DNA from: Austwickia chelonae
GTDB lineage: Bacteria; Actinomycetota; Actinomycetes; Actinomycetales; Dermatophilaceae
Length of the DNA: 64,000 nucleotides
Direction of reading: 5' to 3'
Assembly (NCBI RefSeq): GCF_003391095.1
Contig: NZ_CP031447.1
Location: forward strand, 3,564,120-3,628,119
In this document: positions 28,458 to 37,366 of the stretch, one piece after another
Numbering within the stretch: position 1 is the first letter of the stretch
Layout: every line of letters begins with the position of its first letter
Made by a program: the position numbers and the translations under genes
The notes under the pieces: generated by a model
Told to the model about the DNA's origin: nothing
The model's input: only the letters and a program-made list of their open reading frames with translations
Database searches by the model: none

Positions 28458-29807
28458 TCAACTGCTCTGAGAACGTGAAGTCCCGATATCCCTGTCAGAC
28501 AAAATGTCTACAGGGGCATCGGGACTCGCGTTTCCGGAGGTTGTTGTCGGAGTATCGACCTGCGGTCCAGCCAGCTCTCGGGCCTCGTGCGCTTCCGCGG
28601 CTGCCGCACAGGCCATGCCCACCAAAGCCCAGTAGAAGACCTCGTACTGGGTAATGAATGCCACGCTGAACAACCCCGGTGTCTGAGCAAGCACCCCCGC
28701 GAGTGGCGCAGAGTAGTACCCACGAAGAAGCCCAATTGCGCCGACCAGCAAGATGCCCGAGCCCAAGGCGATCGGCAGCCACCCATAGGTCATCGCGCCG
28801 AGGAGAACAGCATTGTCGATAGAACGGAACTGCCCGAAGTAGAGCGTTCCGCTCGGGGAGATGTGCGCCGAAGAAGCCAAGCCAAAAAGCTCAACCGTGT
28901 CGGCCAGGTCCCAGAGGCGCCCCCGATAGAGAGCGCTCTCCTCGGCCTCTGAACCGGCTTCGTCCACGGTCGCCAGGATGAAGGGCATTGCCACCACTGC
29001 GAACAGTGCCATCCCGGAGAGCACCCATCCCCGAATACGGCGGGACAGCCCTGATGCCGGAGACAGCACAGTCAACGCCAGCCCCACGCCGGCCACGATC
29101 AAAGACAGACGGCTGAACGACAGCACCAATGCCCCGGCCATCACCGCACCTGCCAGGACCTTCACCCACGGACGGAAGCTGGAGACGACGATGAGTGGCA
29201 AGGCCATGGCGATGGAACAACCGAAGGCGATCGAATGCCCGAAAGCAGCCTCGGCACGCCAGTAACCAGCTCGTTCCTGCAGTACCGCCCACGCACGGTA
29301 CGCGGAGTTCCCCTTCCCCATAGGAAACTCAAAGAAAATATTCGTACCGCTCAGGGACTCGACGATGCCCATGGCCGCAGCAACTCCGAAAGCCACGGTC
29401 AGACAACGGCCCAGGAAGTCTCCCCCGACACGGGCATAGAGCACCCGACCCACGGCATACCCGACACCCCATTTGGTGACCGGAACCGTCATCGCCTCCA
29501 AGGTCGACGTCCCCGCTTGAGAAGCCACCACGCATAGAGCGAAGAAGACCATCACAGCGAGGTCGTACCACCGCAGCGGAAGCCGCCGTCCCTCACCATC
29601 GGTCAGCAGCAACGCCAGCACGAACAGGCCGACATAAGCAGCCGGTTGAAAACCGATTCCGATAGTGACGCCGGCCCAGACCGGTATGAAGGTCACGGCC
29701 AGGATCCAGGTCACCGCCAGCAGCTTCGAACGTCGCCACATGAGCCCGGAGAAGACAGCAAGAAGGGAGCCCGCCAAAGCCAGCATCGCGAGGCGATCCG
29801 GGCTCAT
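28458..29807 (-). CDS. Wzy-like O-antigen polymerase/ligase family membrane protein
   Basis: The 449-residue product has about 10-11 membrane segments and one large outside loop near 280-330 before the last three segments, the layout of the Wzy/O-antigen ligase superfamily. R-A-E-A-A-F-G-H-S-I-A and S-F-S-R-L-S resemble its conserved loops. Together with the Wzx-like and Wzz-like proteins it would polymerise the repeat unit outside the membrane. Its stop directly abuts the stop of the RmlC-RmlD gene on the other strand. The last 50 residues are polar and low-complexity. Sequence diverges widely in this family, so the call rests on topology and context. Confidence 0.75.
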   Translation of the reverse strand: MSPDRLAMLALAGSLLAVFSGLMWRRSKLLAVTWILAVTFIPVWAGVTIGIGFQPAAYVGLFVLALLLTDGEGRRLPLRWYDLAVMVFFALCVVASQAGTSTLEAMTVPVTKWGVGYAVGRVLYARVGGDFLGRCLTVAFGVAAAMGIVESLSGTNIFFEFPMGKGNSAYRAWAVLQERAGYWRAEAAFGHSIAFGCSIAMALPLIVVSSFRPWVKVLAGAVMAGALVLSFSRLSLIVAGVGLALTVLSPASGLSRRIRGWVLSGMALFAVVAMPFILATVDEAGSEAEESALYRGRLWDLADTVELFGLASSAHISPSGTLYFGQFRSIDNAVLLGAMTYGWLPIALGSGILLVGAIGLLRGYYSAPLAGVLAQTPGLFSVAFITQYEVFYWALVGMACAAAAEAHEARELAGPQVDTPTTTSGNASPDAPVDILSDRDIGTSRSQSS

Positions 29808-29837
29808 AACGGGCTCCCTCCAGGGTGACGAACAGCT

Positions 29838-32800
29838 TTACTTAGCTGCTGTCACCTTGATGTCGTCGACGAGCACCTTCAGGTCAGGTGTCGTGGCGGA
29901 CCCAGACAGGTAGCTCTGCAGTGCCACTCCCCCGGTCGTCTGCAGCGCAGCAGTCGTATCGGTGGCGGACACCATCCAATCGGCAGGTTCTTCCGTACCT
30001 ACAGCCCAGATCTTGGCTTTGACGGTAGAGGTGCCCTTTCCGGTGATCTGCAGACGCACCTCGTAGGTGTTGCCGGCCGCGTGTCGGATCTTGGGTACGA
30101 TCAGCGCCGTGCCCAGATCGGTGTCCGCTCCGCCGACACGACGGATCGGGGCCATGCGCAGAACACCGGACTCATGCACCCACAGTCGGGCTCCGTAGCC
30201 GTCGCGCAGCGTACCCCGGCCGATGATCTGGGAGAAGATGCCACCACCAGTAGCGGCCTGGTCGTAGCCGATCTTCATCCGCAGATCGATGTCGCCACCT
30301 GTACCAGGCAGCTGGGTACCCCTCGAAGCCCGCGGTTCCAGGGCGATAGATCCCTTACCGCCGTCCACGGTGTACTTCGACGCCGTGCTGTCGTTCTTCC
30401 AGGTACCGCCGTTATCGGCGTTACCCCACCCGCTGGTTGACTGACGGGTAAAGGTATCGGTCAGAAGTACGCCGTCTCCGGCTGCTGGAGGCGCCGGGGC
30501 TGGTTCAACGGCGGCCTCCTTCACCGTCACCTCGGACTTGGTCGAGTTCGTCACGCCCTTGTCGTCGGTCACGGTCAGTTCCACCGTGTAGGTGCCTGCC
30601 TTGGCGTACCTGTGGGTCGTCTTGGCACCTTCGACCGGGGTGCTGCTGTCACCGAAGTTCCACGAGTACTTCGCGATCCGGCCGTCGCTGTCAGTGGAGG
30701 TAGAACCGTCCACCGCAACTTCGAGGTTGGTGGTCTTGGACGTGAAAGCAGCCTTCGGCGCCTGGTTCGCGGCTGGAGCCGGTGCCCCGTCGGTTCCCAG
30801 GCGGCGATGCGCTGCGATCTGTTCGGGCGTCAGCGCCGCCCCGTACACGGCAACTTCGTCGAGCTGACCGGCGAGCGACCAGGTGCTCGGCCTTGACTTC
30901 GATCCAGACCGGTCGCCACCGATGTACCACCGTCCGGTGACCGAGCCACTCGGGCGGTAGCTCGGGTCGTGGGCCACCCGCTCCCCGTCCACGTAAAGTG
31001 CCAGGCCGTCCGAACCCAGGGAGGCCGCGACGTGCGTCCACTGGCCGTTGTTGTAGCTGCGGGACGACTCGATCTGACGTCCCTTGTTGTCAGCAGAGAG
31101 CCCGATCCGACCGTCGTTCATCATGTAGAGATGACGCTCGACGTTGATGGTGGTCCGTCCCCAGAAGTCACGCTGTTCGGTGGCGAAGCTGAGGAAACGT
31201 CCGCCTGACTTGGAGTCGGTTCGCAGCCAGGTCTCGATCGTCGTGGCACCATTGAGCGCTTCCTGACCGGAAGTGCTGACATTGCCGTTCACTGTCCCGT
31301 CGAACTTCATACCGGTGCTCTTGTTGTCCTTCAGCGCACCGGTGATGCCACGTTCGACGCCGCTGCCGACCTGGCCGTTCATGCCCCCGATCAGGTCGAC
31401 GGCGTCCCCGGAGGGCTCGTCGAGTCGCCAGTAGTGCTGTGCCCCGTCGAGGGCGATGGCCTTTCCATAGGCACCTAGCTCGGTCCCGCCCTGGGTCGTG
31501 ACCTCGTTGCTCTTCTCGCTCCAGACCACCTGGCCAGTACCGTCACTGACCTTCACGGAGTACGTGTGCTTCCCCGCCGGCGCACCCGCGTCCAGGAGCC
31601 GCCCGTCCGGGAGCGTCCAGAAGTTGGTGTTCATCTTGGTGCTGGAGACCACCTCTTCAGTGGCAGTCCCGCGGTCGCGAACTAGTTCGTACTGGAGGTT
31701 GGCGTTGTCCGGGTCCCAGGCCGATTGGAAGCTCACACTGACGACGGGTCCCGCGGCGGAAGCCACCGGAGCTCGCAAGCTGCGCGCGGGTCGGGTCTGG
31801 AAACTCGGAGGCAAGGTCTGCGCGGACGGATTACGGGGGAAGCGCGCCAAACCTTGCTGCTTGGTCCCATTCACTGTCGGGAACTCACCAGCGATCACCA
31901 CATAGTCGTCGTTGCCGTCGACGTGCCAGGAGGCCTGGTACTGCCCGGTTGCGGTGCCGATGCCCAGCTGTGGGTGGAATTGGAGCATGGCAGGAGCCAT
32001 TTGGTCACGGAAGTCGAATCCGTACGCATTGGGCTTGAGTACCTTCTGGGACGGCTCGGTGGTGAGCGCCATCAGGTGTTCCCACCGCGTCCGTGGTTGG
32101 GTGTCCCCGAAAGCCCCGATCGTCGAACAGTCATGGGCGTGGCTGGACACATAAAGCGCGCCACCCAGCGGTTTTGTGCTGTAGGTGTCGCCGAGGCAGT
32201 CGCTCACCCAGCGGAGCGACCCGTCGTTGAGATTCGCGGAGAAGGTGCCTTCCAGGTTCGCTTTCGTCCCATAGGCATAACCACCACCGTAGATGGCGCG
32301 GCCATCGGTAGACAGATTGGTGATCGCGGCCTGGGGGCCGACGTAGATGCGATTGTTCATCGCCCACGGGAGAAGCTCGCCTGTGGTGGGGTGCACGGCT
32401 GCGGTGCCAGAGGCTTTCTGTCCGCTGAGCGTGGTAAAAGCGCCGGCAATGACGACCTTCGATCCATCCGGGACAGCCAGTAGGGCCCACACATAACCGT
32501 CATCGGCCTTGGGCGCCCAACTGGTCATGGAGCCGTCGGATGTCCGGAAGGAGGCCAGACGCCGACGCGCCGAGCCCTGTGCGCTTTCGAAGGATCCACC
32601 GGCGTACAAGGTGTCCTTGGTCACGGTGAGTGCTTTGACCTGGCCGTTGACATTCGGATTGAAGCCGGGAACGAGCGCTCCAGTGGCGATGTCGAAGGCT
32701 GCGACATGGCCGCGGGGCTGTCCGTCGACGGTCGTGAAGTCGCCGCCGACGTACAGGCGAGTTCCGTCCGGGGAAGCCGCCAATGCCAGCCCTTGGGCGT

Positions 32801-33149
32801 TGAGCTTGTGGTCGAAGGAGGCAATGCGCTCACCAGTACGAATGTCATAGGCGATGAGATGACCGACCTCGATCTCGCCAGGTCCTCCTGCCCACATCCC
32901 CGCAGGTCGGGCCTTCGTGAAGTTACCGGTGACGTAGACCGTGTTTCCGACTACCAGTTGCGCCCATGCGACCCCGGTAATCTGCCAGGTGGGCAAAGCC
33001 TGTCCTGCTGCAGTAGCCGGGGTTCCTTCGGTCGGGCGGGTGTCCGCATGCGCACTGGACGCCGGGGCGAAGGGCACGAGACTCACAGCGAGTGCCAGGG
33101 CACTTGCGCTGCAGACCAGCCGGGTGGGACGGCGGCGTGATGCGGACAT
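29838..33149 (-). CDS. Large secreted protein: beta-propeller, LamG, PKD and jelly-roll modules
   Basis: The 1103-residue product starts with a signal peptide (S-A-S-R-R-R-P-T-R then hydrophobic, cut near H-A-D). Residues about 55-445 hold propeller-like repeats with Y-V-G-G-D-F-T-T-V-D-G and L-Y-A-G-G-S-F; about 450-555 an Fn3-like part; 565-785 a LamG domain (H-Y-W-R-L-D-E, W-T-H-V-A-A-S, A-G-Q-L-D-E-V-A-V-Y); 800-880 a PKD domain (Y-S-W-N-F-G-D-S, Y-T-V-E-L-T-V-T-D); and 890-1103 a C-terminal jelly-roll. No sortase or membrane anchor is seen. ATG 33149 with GAGGAAG five bases upstream is preferred to 33200. It may bind the surface glycan or act as an adhesin (inference). Confidence 0.85.
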   Translation of the reverse strand: MSASRRRPTRLVCSASALALAVSLVPFAPASSAHADTRPTEGTPATAAGQALPTWQITGVAWAQLVVGNTVYVTGNFTKARPAGMWAGGPGEIEVGHLIAYDIRTGERIASFDHKLNAQGLALAASPDGTRLYVGGDFTTVDGQPRGHVAAFDIATGALVPGFNPNVNGQVKALTVTKDTLYAGGSFESAQGSARRRLASFRTSDGSMTSWAPKADDGYVWALLAVPDGSKVVIAGAFTTLSGQKASGTAAVHPTTGELLPWAMNNRIYVGPQAAITNLSTDGRAIYGGGYAYGTKANLEGTFSANLNDGSLRWVSDCLGDTYSTKPLGGALYVSSHAHDCSTIGAFGDTQPRTRWEHLMALTTEPSQKVLKPNAYGFDFRDQMAPAMLQFHPQLGIGTATGQYQASWHVDGNDDYVVIAGEFPTVNGTKQQGLARFPRNPSAQTLPPSFQTRPARSLRAPVASAAGPVVSVSFQSAWDPDNANLQYELVRDRGTATEEVVSSTKMNTNFWTLPDGRLLDAGAPAGKHTYSVKVSDGTGQVVWSEKSNEVTTQGGTELGAYGKAIALDGAQHYWRLDEPSGDAVDLIGGMNGQVGSGVERGITGALKDNKSTGMKFDGTVNGNVSTSGQEALNGATTIETWLRTDSKSGGRFLSFATEQRDFWGRTTINVERHLYMMNDGRIGLSADNKGRQIESSRSYNNGQWTHVAASLGSDGLALYVDGERVAHDPSYRPSGSVTGRWYIGGDRSGSKSRPSTWSLAGQLDEVAVYGAALTPEQIAAHRRLGTDGAPAPAANQAPKAAFTSKTTNLEVAVDGSTSTDSDGRIAKYSWNFGDSSTPVEGAKTTHRYAKAGTYTVELTVTDDKGVTNSTKSEVTVKEAAVEPAPAPPAAGDGVLLTDTFTRQSTSGWGNADNGGTWKNDSTASKYTVDGGKGSIALEPRASRGTQLPGTGGDIDLRMKIGYDQAATGGGIFSQIIGRGTLRDGYGARLWVHESGVLRMAPIRRVGGADTDLGTALIVPKIRHAAGNTYEVRLQITGKGTSTVKAKIWAVGTEEPADWMVSATDTTAALQTTGGVALQSYLSGSATTPDLKVLVDDIKVTAAK

Positions 33150-33196
33150 GTCGCTTCCTCGGGTGTGTCGGTGGTGATCGGTACTGATGTGATCTG

Positions 33197-33835
33197 TCAT
33201 GTAACGCTCCGGAAGACAGCAGGCGCGTGGGCTGCGTCGATGTCGACGACGACGCGGGTCTTCTGATCGTGTGGGACGGTGAACCCGTAGGTTGCCCGGG
33301 CAATGCTGCCGGGGGCGAGTTCACCGGCGAAATCCTTCGTTCCCTCGGTGTAAGCACCCGAGGCGAGCTGCTCAGGGCTCCCGTAACGCGCACTGACCAC
33401 GACAGCAGAGAGATCCAGCGGCTTACCCGTGCCGTTGTGGATCTCGATGTCATGGATGTGCTGGGGAGCACCGACGAGCACTCCGGGGCCTGCGCCGGTG
33501 GCGGTATTCTGCCGAACCGCTGTGATCCGAACGGTGACCTTGTCGGTGTAGTCGACGGTCTCATTCATCTTCTTCTCGGCGGCAGGCAGCCGACTGCCAG
33601 ATTTCCCAGGGCGCGCCACCGGGGTGATCTCGGCCGGTGCCTTCGGGTCCGGTGGCCGAGTGACCGGTCCGCCGGTGGGCTGCGCAGAAGCTGCTTGCTT
33701 CTCTGCGCTCCGGCTGGCTTCAGCTTTCGCGTTGTCGGAGTCAGACCCGAGAGCGCAGCCTGCAGTAGCCGAAATGATTACTGCCGCAATCGCATACGCA
33801 GAAAATCGCGTGTACTTACTTCTTGAATACTGCAT
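33197..33835 (-). CDS. Secreted lipoprotein, function unknown
   Basis: The 212-residue product has a lipoprotein signal ending S-A-T-A-G-C, with lipidated Cys27. A Pro/Ala/Lys-rich linker (about 30-95) leads to a C-terminal immunoglobulin-like or DUF4352-like domain (about 100-212) with I-H-D-I-E-I-H-N-G-T-G-K-P-L-D-L. ATG 33835 with AGGGGGAAA upstream is chosen over 33874. It lies 47 bases before the large secreted protein on the same strand, so the two are likely co-transcribed and may act together at the cell surface. Confidence 0.8.
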   Translation of the reverse strand: MQYSRSKYTRFSAYAIAAVIISATAGCALGSDSDNAKAEASRSAEKQAASAQPTGGPVTRPPDPKAPAEITPVARPGKSGSRLPAAEKKMNETVDYTDKVTVRITAVRQNTATGAGPGVLVGAPQHIHDIEIHNGTGKPLDLSAVVVSARYGSPEQLASGAYTEGTKDFAGELAPGSIARATYGFTVPHDQKTRVVVDIDAAHAPAVFRSVT

Positions 33836-34279
33836 ACGTATTTCCCCCTGCTCGGTGGAACGCCAGTCGCGCACCCCCGGAAGTCAGCGCCCCCCGCGCA
33901 TGACAGCGACCGCTATGGCTGAACGGCTGTCCAACAGAATACATGGCCGACCGGTGGTTAGGAACGCTATTTCTCCTGGCTGAGAACCTTTCGCAGCACC
34001 AGCTGAGGACACCCAGTCGACCCACACTGCAGCAAACTCATGTCGCTAATTTGAAATTCTTTGCAGCAGAGTAAATTACAGCGAGAGCCCAGATTTTGAA
34101 CCAGGAAGGGCCCGCCGCACGATCTATTCGAAAAGATCAATCCACAGGATTTACCCAGCAAAACCCTCGCCGGGCCATTCGACCCCCGGCCTTTTCCCGA
34201 CTCCTGTGACGGGTGCCAGACTCCTCTTGAAGCTCCAATCTTCGACAGAACGGCCCGAGGTGCTCAATTCACGCTGCCG
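33836..34279. other. Intergenic region before the lipoprotein gene
   Basis: These 444 bases hold no convincing gene. The part 34030-34110 is notably richer in A and T than its surroundings and is the likely promoter area of the lipoprotein/secreted-protein operon on the minus strand; no promoter is convincing enough to place exactly. The right end is the IS insertion point. Confidence 0.45.
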
Positions 34280-35234
34280 GGAGCCTTTTCCATCCTGTGT
34301 GACGGTTGGGTCTCGTGTGGCGTGTGATCCGGGGAGATAACGAAGCTCCTGGTAGGAGCGGTGATTGTCAGTTCAGTCACCCCTGCCAGGAGCCCCGTCA
34401 TGCTTGTCTACCCCGTCGGTCTGGCCATGTCCACCACCACCCTGGATCTGCTCACCAACGCGCTGCACCGGCATCGGGCCGCGGCCAAAGTGATCTGGCG
34501 TCGGCTCTCAGCCCGCGATCAAGCCCTGCTGGTGCTGGCCTATCTGCATGACAATCCGACCTACACCGCCCTGGCAGCCGGGTTCAGAATCGGCGTTGCG
34601 ACCGTCTTCTGGTACATCCGCGAGGCCTGCCAGGTATTGGCCGCGATAGCTCCCACCCTCGATCAGGCCCTGGTCGTGGCGCAAGCGAAGGCCTACCTCG
34701 TCCTGGACGACACCGTCATCCCCACCGACCGGGTCAGGATGACCAAGCACGGCACCGACCGCGAGTACTTCTCCGGTAAGGTCCACCACCACGGCATGAA
34801 CGTCCAGGTCATCGCCGGCCCCCTCGGAGAACTGCTGTGGACCTCAGCAGCCCTACCCGGCGCCCGGCACGACATCACGGCCGCCCGGCAGCATCAACTC
34901 CCCGAGAAACTAGCGACCTTGACCACCGCCAGGAAAGCGGTCCTGACCGACCGTGGCTACCTCGGTATCGGCTCCGGGATCCCCGTCCCGATCCGCGCCG
35001 TCCGCCGCAACCAGGCCACCGGCCACTTCGAACGACGCGACCTCTCGCGCAACGAGAAGGCCTACAACGCCGCCCACGGACGGCTGCGCGCCTGCAGCGA
35101 ACGCAGCAACACCCAACTCAAGTCTTGGCACGTGCTCCGACGCCTACGCTCCTCACCCGAGCAGGCCACGCCCATCGTCACCGCCGTCACCACCCTCATC
35201 ACCGCAGGTCAACCCGCCAGATGAAAAAGGCTCC
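34280..35234 (+). mobile_element. IS5-like insertion sequence, 955 bp
   Basis: Terminal inverted repeats of 15 bp with one mismatch bound the element: GGAGCCTTTTCCATC at 34280-34294 and GATGAAAAAGGCTCC at 35220-35234. One intact transposase gene fills it, its stop codon lying inside the right repeat. No clear target duplication is visible beside the ends, so the exact outer limits could be off by a few bases or the copy may have recombined. It sits between the polysaccharide locus and the rplI terminator. Confidence 0.85.
34400..35224 (+). CDS. IS5 family transposase (DDE_Tnp_4-like)
   Basis: The 274-residue protein has an N-terminal helix-turn-helix part (Y-T-A-L-A-A-G-F-R-I-G-V-A-T-V) followed by a DDE nuclease: L-V-L-D-D-T as first acidic strand, G-A-R-H-D-I and L-T-D-R-G-Y-L-G as second, and C-S-E-R-S-N-T-Q-L-K carrying the Glu. 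ATG 34400 has AGGAG seven bases upstream; a longer frame from 34361 is not needed. The gene is intact, so the element may still move. Confidence 0.9.
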   Translation: MLVYPVGLAMSTTTLDLLTNALHRHRAAAKVIWRRLSARDQALLVLAYLHDNPTYTALAAGFRIGVATVFWYIREACQVLAAIAPTLDQALVVAQAKAYLVLDDTVIPTDRVRMTKHGTDREYFSGKVHHHGMNVQVIAGPLGELLWTSAALPGARHDITAARQHQLPEKLATLTTARKAVLTDRGYLGIGSGIPVPIRAVRRNQATGHFERRDLSRNEKAYNAAHGRLRACSERSNTQLKSWHVLRRLRSSPEQATPIVTAVTTLITAGQPAR

Positions 35235-35269
35235 TGCTTCGAACGCGAAGTTTTAGATGCGCACCAGGA

Positions 35270-35317
35270 ATGCCGATGGGCGGGTCATCTTGTAAAAGAT
35301 GACCCGCCCATCGGCAT
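35270..35317 (-). terminator. Terminator of the rpsF-ssb-rpsR-rplI operon
   Basis: Arms 35270-35291 and 35296-35317 are perfectly complementary over 22 bp around a 4-base loop. It lies 14 bases after the rplI stop. Its symmetry would also block transcription from the IS side. Confidence 0.85.
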
Positions 35318-35330
35318 AAAATGCGAGCAA

Positions 35331-35774
35331 TCAGGCCGAAACGACCTGCAGCTTCAACGTGGCCTGCACCTCAGGGTGCAGACGCACCGTGGCCTTGGCA
35401 TCGCCAAGGCTACGCACCGGTGCGAGGAATTCAATGGTGCGACGGTCGATCTTCAGACCCTCAGCAGCAGCGGCGTCGGCCACATCAGCCTGGGACACCG
35501 CACCGAAGAGTCGGCCGTTGGCCCCCGCGCGAGCCGCGATCTTCAGCGCACGCGACTCCAGCTGACCCTTCAGGCTCTTAGCGTCGTCGAGGCTCTTGAT
35601 GGCGCGTGTCTCACGCGCCTTACGGATGGAGTCGACCTGCTTCTGTCCACCCTTGGTCCACGGCGTAGCAAGACCGCGGGGCAGCAGGAAGTTACGTCCG
35701 TAACCGTCCTTCACCTCGACAATGTCACCAGCGGTCCCCAGACCGGAAACTTCATGCGTCAGAATGAGCTTCAT
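35331..35774 (-). CDS. rplI: Ribosomal protein bL9
   Basis: The 147-residue protein has the N-terminal L9 motif [21 protein letters not shown], a long linking helix and a C-terminal domain (G-R-L-F-G-A-V-S near 85). Full length. It is part of the large ribosomal subunit, ends the rpsF-ssb-rpsR-rplI operon and lies 25 bases after rpsR. Confidence 0.97.
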   Translation of the reverse strand: MKLILTHEVSGLGTAGDIVEVKDGYGRNFLLPRGLATPWTKGGQKQVDSIRKARETRAIKSLDDAKSLKGQLESRALKIAARAGANGRLFGAVSQADVADAAAAEGLKIDRRTIEFLAPVRSLGDAKATVRLHPEVQATLKLQVVSA

Positions 35775-35799
35775 CTGCGTTCTCCTCTCCGGAACAGGC

Positions 35800-36036
35800 T
35801 CAGCGAGCCGAGCTCGAGTAGGGCAGGAGCGCCATCTCGCGGGCGTTCTTCACGGCCTTCGCGATCAGACGCTGCTCCTGCACGGAGACGCCGGTAACCC
35901 GACGTGCACGGATCTTTCCGCGGTCAGAGATGAACTTCCGCAGCAAAGCGGTGTCCTTGTAATCGATGTTCTCGATCTTGGCGGCCTTGAGCGGGTTCGC
36001 CTTCTTCTTGGGCTTACGCACAACGGGCTTGGCCAT
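35800..36036 (-). CDS. rpsR: Ribosomal protein bS18
   Basis: The 78-residue protein has the S18 core [19 protein letters not shown] and [11 protein letters not shown], and binds next to bS6 on the small subunit platform. No Cys zinc ribbon is present. Gene order ssb-rpsR-rplI is as in other actinobacteria. Confidence 0.97.
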   Translation of the reverse strand: MAKPVVRKPKKKANPLKAAKIENIDYKDTALLRKFISDRGKIRARRVTGVSVQEQRLIAKAVKNAREMALLPYSSSAR

Positions 36037-36058
36037 CGTGGTGCTCTCCTTCCGAGAG

Positions 36059-36076
36059 CCCGGGGAGTGCCCCGGG
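36059..36076. repeat. GC-rich inverted repeat ahead of rpsR
   Basis: CCCGGGG and CCCCGGG, 7 bp each with a 4-base centre, lie 22 bases upstream of the rpsR start. On the minus-strand mRNA it would form a hairpin in the ssb-rpsR spacer, possibly a processing or translational control site. Confidence 0.4.
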
Positions 36077-36221
36077 ATGGATTTTTACGTCAGATTTCGC
36101 GGCGTGACCCGCGACATGGTCTCGATAGAAGTCGGTGAGAAACCGTCTTTGTCAGACCTTGAAGTTGCTCGACTCGTCGACGACAGACCCCGTTGAAGAC
36201 ACGGAGCTCTCCGCACAACTG

Positions 36222-36797
36222 TCAGAACGGAGGTTCGTCGTAGCTAGGGCCGTTGCCCCAGCCGCCGCTGGCATTCTTCGCGCCACCGCCGGACGGACCG
36301 GTCGCCCACGGGTCGTTCTGCGGTTGCCCGCCCCCGTAGCCGCCGCCCTGCTGGCCACCACCGTTGCCGTTGCCGAAACCACTGTTGGGTGCCCCTCCGG
36401 GGCCACCGAATCCTTGGTTACCTCCACCACGCTGGGTGCGTGTCACCTTCGCAGATGCGTACCGGAGAGAGGGGCCGACCTCGTCGACTTCCATCTCCAT
36501 CACGGTGCGCTTCTGGCCGGTCTCCTTGTCGTCCCAGCTGCGGGACTTCAGACGTCCGGTCACGACGACACGAGTACCACGGGATAGCGACTCAGCGACA
36601 TTCTCGGCTGCATCCCGCCAGATCGAACAACGCATGAACAGCGTTTCGCCGTCTTTCCATTCGTTGCTCTGCCTGTCGAAGCTCCGAGGGGTCGATGCCA
36701 CGGTGAAGTTGGCGACGGCCGCCCCGGACGGTGTGAACCGCAGTTCGGGGTCAGACGTGAGATTGCCGATGATCGTCAGAGTCGTCTCGCCGGCCAT
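36222..36797 (-). CDS. ssb: Single-stranded DNA-binding protein
   Basis: The 191-residue protein has an OB fold (about 1-110) beginning [19 protein letters not shown], a long Gly/Gln/Asn-rich linker (about 115-180) and the acidic tip Y-D-E-P-P-F that binds partner proteins. It coats single-stranded DNA during replication and repair. It lies between rpsF and rpsR as in other actinobacteria. Confidence 0.97.
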   Translation of the reverse strand: MAGETTLTIIGNLTSDPELRFTPSGAAVANFTVASTPRSFDRQSNEWKDGETLFMRCSIWRDAAENVAESLSRGTRVVVTGRLKSRSWDDKETGQKRTVMEMEVDEVGPSLRYASAKVTRTQRGGGNQGFGGPGGAPNSGFGNGNGGGQQGGGYGGGQPQNDPWATGPSGGGAKNASGGWGNGPSYDEPPF

Positions 36798-36885
36798 TCA
36801 TGTCCCCTCATCGTTGTCGAGTCTCGTGCTGGTGCGTGTGCGACATGGCCTCGTACGAGCTCTCCACCACACACACGCGCGGACG

Positions 36886-37173
36886 TCAGACGCCCGGGCG
36901 CAGCAGCTTCGTGCGCAGGATCATCTCGGACAGGCCGAGCTGACGGTCCATTTCCTGGGCAGTCGCCGGTTCGGACGTGAAGTTCACGACCACGTAGACG
37001 CCCTCGGACTTCTTCTTGATGTCGAAAGCCATGCGGCGACGGCCCCAGACATCGACGTTCTCGATCGTGCCCTTGTCGTTCTTCACCACGGTGAGGAACT
37101 TCTCGAGCATCGCGGGAACCTGGCGGTCGTCGATCTCAGGGTCGACGATGATCATCATTTCGTACTGACGCAT
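36886..37173 (-). CDS. rpsF: Ribosomal protein bS6
   Basis: The 95-residue protein starts M-R-Q-Y-E-M-M-I-I-V-D-P-E and has G-R-R-R-M-A-F-D-I-K-K and Y-V-V-V-N-F, the S6 ferredoxin-like fold. It partners bS18. A GTG at 37182 lies only three bases after AGGAGG, so ATG 37173, the usual protein start, is used. It is the first gene of the ribosomal/ssb operon. Confidence 0.96.
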   Translation of the reverse strand: MRQYEMMIIVDPEIDDRQVPAMLEKFLTVVKNDKGTIENVDVWGRRRMAFDIKKKSEGVYVVVNFTSEPATAQEMDRQLGLSEMILRTKLLRPGV

Positions 37174-37203
37174 GCGGAACACCCACCTCCTCTGGTCTAG
37201 GCG

Positions 37204-37222
37204 GTCACGGTCTCTCCGTGAC
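37204..37222 (-). promoter_or_regulatory. Leader hairpin before rpsF
   Basis: GTCACGG and CCGTGAC form a perfect 7-bp stem with a 5-base loop, about 30 bases before the rpsF start and just before its ribosome site. rpsF leaders in many bacteria bind the S6-S18 pair for feedback; this hairpin is a candidate for such control, but the known motif's bulge is not evident. Confidence 0.35.
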
Positions 37223-37366
37223 AGGAGGGTTGCAGCGTCGCACTCGCGCCTCGTCCGGCGGATCGGCCGCTGAGAGGCATCTGCGAGTCAACCGTTCAAG
37301 GGTACCTGCACTGAGCGCGCCTGCCGAATCCCAGACCTCGGCGTGTGCTTTTCCGCTCCACCCAGC

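Noticed and set aside
36059..36085. Intrinsic terminator between ssb and rpsR
   Set aside because: The T-run lies on the plus strand side; on the minus-strand mRNA the hairpin is not followed by U, and rpsR needs read-through.
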